Assembly (NCBI GenBank): GCA_947570515.1
Contig: CANOUM010000115.1
Span: 1 to 5,810, forward strand
From: an uncultured Clostridia bacterium
Lineage (GTDB): Bacteria; Bacillota; Clostridia; Lachnospirales; Bianqueaceae
DNA length: 5,810 bases
Direction: 5' to 3'
Made by a program: the position numbers and the translations under genes. The notes beneath the pieces were generated by a model, which did not search any database, had not been told where the DNA came from, and worked only from the letters and a program-made list of their open reading frames with translations. This document shows positions 1 to 4,621 of the stretch, piece after piece (the first letter of the stretch is position 1; each line of letters starts with the position of its first letter).

Positions 1-2916
1 GTCGTAGTTTGCTTTTGTTACTTGATAATACACCGTGTATGTGCCAGCATTCGTATAGCTGGGCTTGTCAGCACTATAAACTCCGTCCTCTGCTTCTGCA
101 TACATAACTGCCGCACCATCTGCTGTCACAGCAATTGAATGAGGCCGTCCGTCATAAATACCAGAATATCCTTGCACCGTGATAGGCATGGCCGCATTGC
201 TGATCGTAATCTTAGCAACTGCGGACTTTTCAGCATAATGATCGGTATCTGCTAATGTCGCTTTTATCCAGTACTCCCCTGCATTCACAGGCGGCGTGCT
301 TGTTTCGCCCTGCGTACACTGCTCATCTGTGTAGTATCGGATCACAATCTCAGCATTCTCAATGACATTGCCAGCAGAAGTTTTAGCTGTAACTGTAATT
401 GTATAGTCGGTACCGTACATCACAGATACAGGTTCTATGCTTACCACCGGATTTTCATCCTTGATAATCTCAAATTCAAGTTCCACCGAATTGCCGCCCT
501 TCGTCACTGTCACGGTAGCGGTTCCTGTGTTTATATTGTCTTGATATTCTACATTATACTCGTCTTCGACAACGATTTCTCCAGTCAGTGCATTCTTCAC
601 GATAACTTTGGGTTCAATTGGTGCACCGGTATATGTCTGCTCTTGAAGAGCATAAACAAAATAATCACCGGCTGCCGCATCCATTCTCTTGGCCCACTGG
701 GCATACAAAGTCGTATTCTCCAAAGGTTTTATAACGTCAGCATCCGCATAAAAATCGCCGGTACCATCTTTCTCGGTATTCCATCCTGTAAATTCATACC
801 CATCGCGTGAAAGACCATTCATAGAATGGAGCGTATTATCCGCATGCGTTGTAATCTCTTGCGATTCCATAGACCCATTACCGCCGTTAGCATCAAAATC
901 AATTTGACCAATCCATTTGGCATAACGGGTTTCTCCATGATTAGCCGAACTAAGCGTTGTCACCGGCGTTCCTGAAAAATCCTCTTCTTTGTACCATCCA
1001 TCAAAACGATACCCCTCTCTCTGCGGTGTAGCAAGCTGATATTTTATGAACTCCTGTTCCGGAACAATACCTCCGTTGGTGATAAGCCAAATCGGCTTTC
1101 CGCTTGCCGGAGTGCCAACAGCCGCTTTGGCTGTTTCCGACGATAGATATATCATAGATCCGTGCGTTATAGTTCCGTTACAGCAATTCGTAATATCTGC
1201 TGTATCAGAAACCGCAGAAAGATTGATAGCTATTGGACAACTTAGAGAAAAAGCCGAGCTTCCAATACTTGTAACGCTATATGGAATGGTAATATATTGA
1301 AGCTTTGTCTGACCGAAGGTAAGCGATCCGATTGTCGTTAAGCCTTCTGGCAGCGTAATTGATGCAAGGGCTTTTCCAAAGGCGCTCGTTTCGATTTCTT
1401 TTAACTGACTCCCTTCGGCAAAGGTCACTGTCGCCAGTGTGGGATTGGTATCACACCGGAAAGCATCTCTACTAACCTTGGTCACAGAGGCAGGAATTTC
1501 AATGGCGGTAAGATGCGTATTTCTAAACGCATTCTCTCCAATTATTTCTATTCCCTCCGGCAATATGATCTCTGATATTCCAGTTGACCAAAATGTATTG
1601 GGACCAATGGTCTTGATCTTGGAACCATTTTCAAAGGAAATTTTTGTTATTTGCGTGCACCCCTGAAAGGTAGTATTTAGGTCTTGAACCGCCGCCGGAA
1701 TGGTGATTTGTCCTATTAACTGAGAACAGTCTAAGAATGCCTTACCTCCAATCTTTGTGACAGAAGAAGGCATAATCTCGCAATCCTGCTTTTTTTCCGG
1801 ATTGTTAAAATATTTCAAACTACTGCATCTACCAAATGCTCCCCCGACAATTGCTGTAAGCTTATCAGGATTTTTCAATATAACTGTTTCAAGTGAAGTA
1901 CATCCCCAAAATGCCGAATCCCCAATCGTTTCCAATTCCTCCGGCAATGTTATTTCCGATATTCCTGTCATACTGTGAAATGTGTTTTTGTCGATGAGCT
2001 TTAAATGAGAACCGCTTTCAAAAGAAATTTTTGATATCTGTGAACAGGCTAAAAAGCTGCCAGACAAACTTTCAACACCGGCTGGAATAGTAATTTGCCC
2101 TATCATCTGAGAACAATTTGCAAAGGCATTGGCTCCAATCGTTTTGAGAAAACGGGGCATGATCTCGCAATCCTGTTTTTCTTCCGGATTGTTAAAATAC
2201 TTCAAACTACTGCATCTGCCAAATGCAGATACACCAATAGATATAAGATTATCAGGATTTTGCAGGATGACCTTTTCAAGTGAGCTGCATCCATAAAATG
2301 CGGAGACATCCAATGCCTCAAGTGTTCCCGGCAGTGTAATTTCCCTTAATGCTGTCATAAGAGGAAATCCATTTAATCGAATCTCCCGCAATTGACTGCC
2401 TTCTTCAAAGGTCACCTCCGTTACGGCACTGCAGCCAACAAATGCACATTGACCAATAACGGTGATGTCTTTGCCGATTACAATTTTTGTAATGGCTGTT
2501 TGATACGTCGGTAAAGCTATGCACCAGGCAGCTGTTCCATCCTTCAAATAATCTATCATCACACCAGCGCCGTCGAGAATCAGCGTATATGTGGGATTTT
2601 GACTATCTTCATTATTTTGTTCCAGCCTCCATGCCACCGTATCCGTTTCGGTTGCGCCACAAAAACCGGACATTTCATTCTCTGCCAGTGGCACTAAAGT
2701 ATTCTCCGCCCCGTTCGATGCCTCTGGAACTTCTTGACGTAAGAGCTCCTCGCTGCTGCTTTCTGCCTCGTCCTCCATGGAATCTCCCGAAGTCTCACAG
2801 ACAACAGAATCCATGCTGTCTTCCTCTGCCGCCAGTACCGCCGCAGGCCATAATCCAACGACCAGACACAGGGACAGAAAAACTGCCAGCAGTTTATTTT
2901 GTTGTATTGGATTCAT
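1..2916 (-). CDS. BspA-like leucine-rich-repeat cell-surface protein, C-terminus outside window
   Basis: The frame is open for 972 codons from ATG 2916-2914 to the window edge, with no stop, so the C-terminus is missing. The start follows an AGAAAGGA ribosome binding site 8 nt upstream. Residues 1-30 form a Sec signal peptide (Lys8, hydrophobic LLAVFLSLCLVVGLW, probable cleavage after VLA or VLAA). Residues 31-70 are an acidic, Ser/Glu-rich linker. Residues 86-135 match the N-terminal cap usual in clostridial BspA-like proteins (CGATETDTVAWRL, then YTLILDGAGVM). Residues 135-595 are BspA/TpLRR (LRR_5) repeats with recurring IGxxAFxxCSSL and ITIPxxV. Residues 623-668 and 672-741 are two Listeria-Bacteroides (Flg_new) repeats, with GYRFDGWY, FDANGGNGSM, GYEFTGW and LYAQW. 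Residues 753-818 are an Ig-like module (YTGAPIEPKV, NTGTATVTV); residues 823-972 hold two more Ig/MBG-like modules (YDGRPHSI, TNAGTYTV). Such proteins are exported and often bind host or matrix ligands; the ligand here is unknown. Wall anchoring cannot be judged without the C-terminus. Expression is probably phase-variable through the invertible promoter upstream. Confidence 0.9.
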   Translation of the reverse strand, partial: MNPIQQNKLLAVFLSLCLVVGLWPAAVLAAEEDSMDSVVCETSGDSMEDEAESSSEELLRQEVPEASNGAENTLVPLAENEMSGFCGATETDTVAWRLEQNNEDSQNPTYTLILDGAGVMIDYLKDGTAAWCIALPTYQTAITKIVIGKDITVIGQCAFVGCSAVTEVTFEEGSQLREIRLNGFPLMTALREITLPGTLEALDVSAFYGCSSLEKVILQNPDNLISIGVSAFGRCSSLKYFNNPEEKQDCEIMPRFLKTIGANAFANCSQMIGQITIPAGVESLSGSFLACSQISKISFESGSHLKLIDKNTFHSMTGISEITLPEELETIGDSAFWGCTSLETVILKNPDKLTAIVGGAFGRCSSLKYFNNPEKKQDCEIMPSSVTKIGGKAFLDCSQLIGQITIPAAVQDLNTTFQGCTQITKISFENGSKIKTIGPNTFWSTGISEIILPEGIEIIGENAFRNTHLTAIEIPASVTKVSRDAFRCDTNPTLATVTFAEGSQLKEIETSAFGKALASITLPEGLTTIGSLTFGQTKLQYITIPYSVTSIGSSAFSLSCPIAINLSAVSDTADITNCCNGTITHGSMIYLSSETAKAAVGTPASGKPIWLITNGGIVPEQEFIKYQLATPQREGYRFDGWYKEEDFSGTPVTTLSSANHGETRYAKWIGQIDFDANGGNGSMESQEITTHADNTLHSMNGLSRDGYEFTGWNTEKDGTGDFYADADVIKPLENTTLYAQWAKRMDAAAGDYFVYALQEQTYTGAPIEPKVIVKNALTGEIVVEDEYNVEYQDNINTGTATVTVTKGGNSVELEFEIIKDENPVVSIEPVSVMYGTDYTITVTAKTSAGNVIENAEIVIRYYTDEQCTQGETSTPPVNAGEYWIKATLADTDHYAEKSAVAKITISNAAMPITVQGYSGIYDGRPHSIAVTADGAAVMYAEAEDGVYSADKPSYTNAGTYTVYYQVTKANYD
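1531..2301 (-). repeat. Tandem 129/128-residue duplication inside the leucine-rich-repeat domain
   Basis: Residues 206-334 (nt 2301-1915) and 335-462 (nt 1914-1531) align end to end with a single one-codon gap (TFHSMTGISE against TFWSTGISE). Shared landmarks are AFxGCxSLExVIL, GRCSSLKYFNNPE, KQDCEIMP, GQITIPA and TKISFE/SKISFE. DNA identity is uneven. The 60 bp at 2161-2220 differ from 1774-1833 at only 5 positions, while other parts of the unit are strongly diverged. The block GRCSSLKYFNNPE to KQDCEI looks like an insertion between ordinary LRR_5 units. This is a duplication of several LRR units together, not the usual single-unit repeat. Confidence 0.85.
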
Positions 2917-2924
2917 ATCAATTT

Positions 2925-2932
2925 TCCTTTCT
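2925..2932 (-). promoter_or_regulatory. Ribosome binding site of the surface-protein gene
   Basis: On the minus strand AGAAAGGA stands 8 nt before ATG 2916-2914. It fixes the start, since the following residues form a clear signal peptide. No convincing promoter was found in the fixed stretch 2933-3052; the best attempt (TTGAAA with a downstream A/T-rich hexamer) has poor spacing. Confidence 0.75.
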
Positions 2933-3052
2933 TATATGATATCTATTTACCAATTTTTTACCCATTTCAATACGATTTATCATTCGCTCCTGATTATCAC
3001 CGCCTTTCTGAACATCCTGCTTTCTATTATCGCGAGTTTCTCTATGCAATTC

Positions 3053-3078
3053 GTCAACATAATGTAGATTATGTTGAC
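3053..3078. repeat. Left recombination site (inverted repeat) of the invertible segment
   Basis: The site is a 26-bp near-perfect palindrome: 11-bp arms GTCAACATAAT (3053-3063) and ATTATGTTGAC (3068-3078) around an asymmetric GTAG core. This matches the layout of a tyrosine-recombinase core site, two inverted arms around a short spacer. Its inner 20 bp (3057-3076) are repeated exactly, in reverse orientation, at 3305-3324. It lies 137 bp upstream of the surface-protein start. Function as a crossover site is inferred from the layout and from the adjacent recombinase. Confidence 0.8.
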
Positions 3079-3155
3079 AGGCTTTTAGCAAAGTGAAGCC
3101 TAAGTAGCTGATATTAGAATGCGGCCGCCCTGAAAAAAAGAAAAAGAATACAACA

Positions 3156-3194
3156 AAACAAGCCGAAAAGGTAGCTGCTTTTTCCGGCTTGTTT
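3156..3194. terminator. Bidirectional intrinsic terminator within the invertible segment
   Basis: AAACAAGCCG (3156-3165) pairs perfectly with CGGCTTGTTT (3185-3194). The stem continues with AAAAG against CTTTT across a 2-nt bulge, leaving a 7-nt loop. Read leftward, the hairpin runs into TTTTGTTG and a pyrimidine-rich tract; read rightward, it runs into a T-rich stretch ending in TTTTTT (3204-3209). In the present orientation it would stop recombinase transcripts before they reach the surface-protein gene. After inversion it would sit at about 3187-3225, between the promoter and the recombinase gene. Confidence 0.8.
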
Positions 3195-3228
3195 ACCTAT
3201 CTCTTTTTTAATTTTTCCAAATAATGCT

Positions 3229-3257
3229 TTGCATGACTGAGCAAATTATGCTATACT
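3229..3257 (+). promoter_or_regulatory. Sigma-A promoter inside the invertible segment, pointing right
   Basis: The -35 is TTGCAT (3229-3234), the spacer is exactly 17 bp, and the -10 is TATACT (3252-3257) preceded by an extended -10 TG (3249-3250). Transcription should start near 3264. No similarly good promoter was found on the minus strand of the segment. In this orientation it reads toward the 3' end of the recombinase gene on the opposite strand. After inversion it would read into the surface-protein gene with a leader of about 200 nt. Confidence 0.75.
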
Positions 3258-3265
3258 ATGTAAAA

Positions 3266-3290
3266 AAGATGAGAGTCATCTTGCTTTTTT
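3266..3290 (+). other. Small hairpin plus T-run at the 5' end of the predicted transcript
   Basis: AAGATGA (3266-3272) and TCATCTT (3276-3282) form a 7-bp stem with a 3-nt loop, followed by GC and TTTTTT (3285-3290). It begins within about 2 nt of the predicted transcription start and would travel with the promoter on inversion. The stem is weak, with two G-C pairs. It could be a 5' stabilising stem-loop or an early attenuator; the sequence does not decide. Confidence 0.45.
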
Positions 3291-3304
3291 GAAACGCTTC
3301 CGCA

Positions 3305-3324
3305 CAACATAATCTACATTATGT
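3305..3324. repeat. Right recombination site (inverted repeat), overlapping the recombinase stop
   Basis: CAACATAATCTACATTATGT is the exact reverse complement of 3057-3076. The core reads CTAC where the left site has GTAG, so the cores are opposed and recombination should invert rather than delete. The palindromic arms here are only 7 bp (ACATAAT/ATTATGT), because the outer half-site also encodes the recombinase C-terminus (Ile-Thr-stop). Homology ends at both edges: 3304 and 3325 no longer match the left copy. Confidence 0.8.
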
Positions 3325-4164
3325 GATCAGCAGGATCCGTTGCTGCACGTCTGCCAAGTCGTTCAAATGCTGATGCCCTGTTTCAAGGGTATACAATCTC
3401 GTGGTATTGATACTGCTGTGACCAAGAATATCGGCCAGCCGTACAATATCTTTTTTTATGCCATAAAAGATGCGTGCAAACAAATGACGCAGATTATGAG
3501 GATATACCTTTTCCTCCGGCACATCTGCTTTTTTACAAAGCCTCTTCATCTGTCTCCAAATACTGCTGCGGTCCACAGGCTTTCCTTTGGTGCTTACAAA
3601 TACAGAACCGGCCTGAAGTCCGGCCCTTTTAATATACTTTCTTAATATTTTTTGCAAAGGCGCAGGTATAAAAATGATCCTCGTCTTATTTTTACAATTT
3701 ACCACCGCCTTGCCAGCCAGCACAGCCTCCACGGTAATATACTGCAGTTCGCTCACCCGGATTCCGGTACCGCAAATGGTTTGCAAAATATAGGATAATT
3801 GCGTATTCCCGGCTGCCTGCACCAATCGCCTGTATTCCTTCTGTGTCAGCTCCTTTTCCTCACGGCAAAAGATCTGCCGCTGAATTTTCAAAAGTTTCAC
3901 GCAGCAATCTCCATGGCCGATAAACCGCAGAAAACAGTTAAGTGCCACCAGCATAGAGTTCACGCTAGCAGGCGCATAGTGCTGCGTTAAATATTCTTTA
4001 TAAACGATAACTTCTTCCTTGCTGATTTGTCGGTCTGCTAAAAAATTTACAAAACATTGAATGTCATACAGATATTTTTTTATCGTTGCTATACTTTTCT
4101 CTTCCGAAATGAGATATTTCTCAAAGCTACATATTGCTGTGATCTTAATGAATTGCTCCGGCAT
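3319..4164 (-). CDS. Tyrosine recombinase (XerC/XerD/FimB-like), probable invertase of the adjacent promoter segment
   Basis: This complete 281-residue protein cuts and rejoins DNA at paired sites through a phosphotyrosine intermediate. Residues 10-95 form the N-terminal SAM-like DNA-binding domain; residues 105-275 are the catalytic domain. All catalytic residues are visible: Arg136 in GTGIRVSEL, Lys158 or Lys160 in the beta-hairpin (NCKNKTR), His223 and Arg226 in PHNLRH, His249 in LGHSSINTT, and the nucleophile Tyr258 in RLYT. The size fits the small stand-alone recombinases that run inversion switches, not phage integrases, which usually carry an extra arm-binding domain. The start is supported by GGAGG 7 nt upstream. 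The TAA stop (3319-3321) lies inside the right inverted repeat, ACATAA being shared by both repeats, so inversion keeps the gene intact. Its partner sites are probably 3053-3078 and 3305-3324. An accessory Xer role is possible, but the abutting inverted repeats favour a dedicated invertase. Confidence 0.92.
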   Translation of the reverse strand: MPEQFIKITAICSFEKYLISEEKSIATIKKYLYDIQCFVNFLADRQISKEEVIVYKEYLTQHYAPASVNSMLVALNCFLRFIGHGDCCVKLLKIQRQIFCREEKELTQKEYRRLVQAAGNTQLSYILQTICGTGIRVSELQYITVEAVLAGKAVVNCKNKTRIIFIPAPLQKILRKYIKRAGLQAGSVFVSTKGKPVDRSSIWRQMKRLCKKADVPEEKVYPHNLRHLFARIFYGIKKDIVRLADILGHSSINTTRLYTLETGHQHLNDLADVQQRILLIT

Positions 4165-4171
4165 TTAAAAA

Positions 4172-4176
4172 CCTCC
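4172..4176 (-). promoter_or_regulatory. Ribosome binding site of the recombinase gene
   Basis: GGAGG lies 7 nt upstream of ATG 4164-4162 and supports that start. In the 100-bp spacer up to the terminator at 4265 there are TATAAA (4205-4210) and TATAAC (4182-4187) on the minus strand as possible -10 boxes, but neither has a good -35 at the right distance. No promoter is called. Confidence 0.8.
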
Positions 4177-4264
4177 AAAAAGTTATAGTCATATCATTTG
4201 CAATTTTATAGGACTCTAACCATTTGTTTTCCTTATTTTCCGCGAATTTTTTTGCAGCACAAAT

Positions 4265-4294
4265 AAAAAACGGCCATCTCTATGACCGTTTTTA
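4265..4294. terminator. Bidirectional intrinsic terminator after the small membrane protein gene
   Basis: The stem pairs AAAAACGG with CCGTTTTT and continues as CAT/ATG across one C-A mismatch, with a CTCT loop. T-runs follow on both strands. Leftward it ends the pseudouridine synthase/membrane-protein operon 24 bp after its last stop and separates it from the recombinase gene, which should therefore have its own promoter. Confidence 0.88.
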
Positions 4295-4318
4295 TTCTTG
4301 AAATTGAAAATTTTCACT

Positions 4319-4621
4319 TCATTGAAGAAAACTGCGCACTACATACCAAACGATACCGACGATGGCCGCTACCAGTACAATCCCTGCCAGCGCCATAAAA
4401 AGAGTGCTCAAAATCCACACCAGACCGCCGACAAACAAAATCACACCAATTCCCAGCAAAATTTTCCCGGCCTGCTGCACAACCGGCGGCCTGTCCTCCG
4501 GATCTGCCTGCACATAAGCGCCGCCGCCAATCGAAATATTTCCGTCCTTTGGCTTCATCAGATGAAATCCGGCTGCCGCCAGCGCTGCGCCTACCACCAT
4601 TAACGTAATTGAATAAATCAT
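4319..4621 (-). CDS. Small membrane protein of unknown function
   Basis: This 100-residue protein is not recognised as a named family. It shows about three hydrophobic segments: residues 4-21 (ITLMVVGAALAAAGFHLM), 54-73 and 75-95. A Gly/Asp/Pro-rich polar stretch at 23-50 (SIGGGAYVQADPEDRPP) separates the first from the second. The first segment directly follows the initiator Met with little charge, so it could be a signal anchor. The ATG overlaps the upstream stop as ATGA (4621-4618), with AGGAGG four nt before it, so translation is probably coupled to the upstream gene. The operon ends at the terminator 4265-4294. The coupling suggests co-expression but does not reveal a role. Confidence 0.8.
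   Translation of the reverse strand: MIYSITLMVVGAALAAAGFHLMKPKDGNISIGGGAYVQADPEDRPPVVQQAGKILLGIGVILFVGGLVWILSTLFMALAGIVLVAAIVGIVWYVVRSFLQ

Larger units (their letters stand above)
3057..3324. mobile_element. Invertible promoter segment (phase-variation switch, inverton)
   Basis: A 228-bp interval (3077-3304) is bounded by 20-bp exact inverted repeats. It holds one bidirectional terminator and one promoter, and no gene. A tyrosine recombinase gene abuts its right end and a large surface-protein gene starts beyond its left end. This is the classic arrangement of recombinase-driven promoter inversion, as known for fim in E. coli, Mpi-controlled capsule promoters in Bacteroides and RecV-controlled switches in Clostridioides difficile. 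As sequenced, the promoter points right, away from the surface-protein gene (OFF). Inversion would map position x to 6381 minus x, putting the -35 at 3147-3152, the -10 at 3124-3129 and the transcription start near 3117, all pointing left. Inversion itself is inferred and not visible in one sequence. Confidence 0.8.

Noticed and set aside
2917..3052. A fixed promoter for the surface-protein gene outside the switch.
   Set aside because: Candidate TTGAAA and TAAATA or TATCAT hexamers on the minus strand have 15-bp or 23-bp spacing. A weak constitutive promoter cannot be fully excluded.
3053..3078. The palindrome as an operator for a dimeric repressor.
   Set aside because: An operator would not need an opposed asymmetric core, an exact 20-bp inverted partner at the stop codon of a recombinase gene, or a promoter and terminator enclosed between the copies. 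Binding by a regulator is not excluded but explains less.
2899..3096. Plus-strand 65-codon frame with a protein-like tail (FYYREFLYAIRQ to RLLAK) running through the left inverted repeat.
   Set aside because: The tail vaguely resembles a helical segment of AraC-type regulators, but the frame overlaps the surface-protein start, has no ribosome binding site, and ends right after the repeat. It could be a gene remnant, but the evidence is too thin to annotate.
3079..3101. Inverted repeat AGGCTT/AAGCCT with an 11-nt loop.
   Set aside because: The arms are only 6 bp and no T-run follows on either strand, so it is not a convincing terminator or binding site.
3121..3128. GCGGCCGC octamer in AT-rich DNA, a rare-cutter site that could hint at cloning.
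   Set aside because: One 8-bp palindrome is no evidence of vector sequence; no linker or vector DNA surrounds it.
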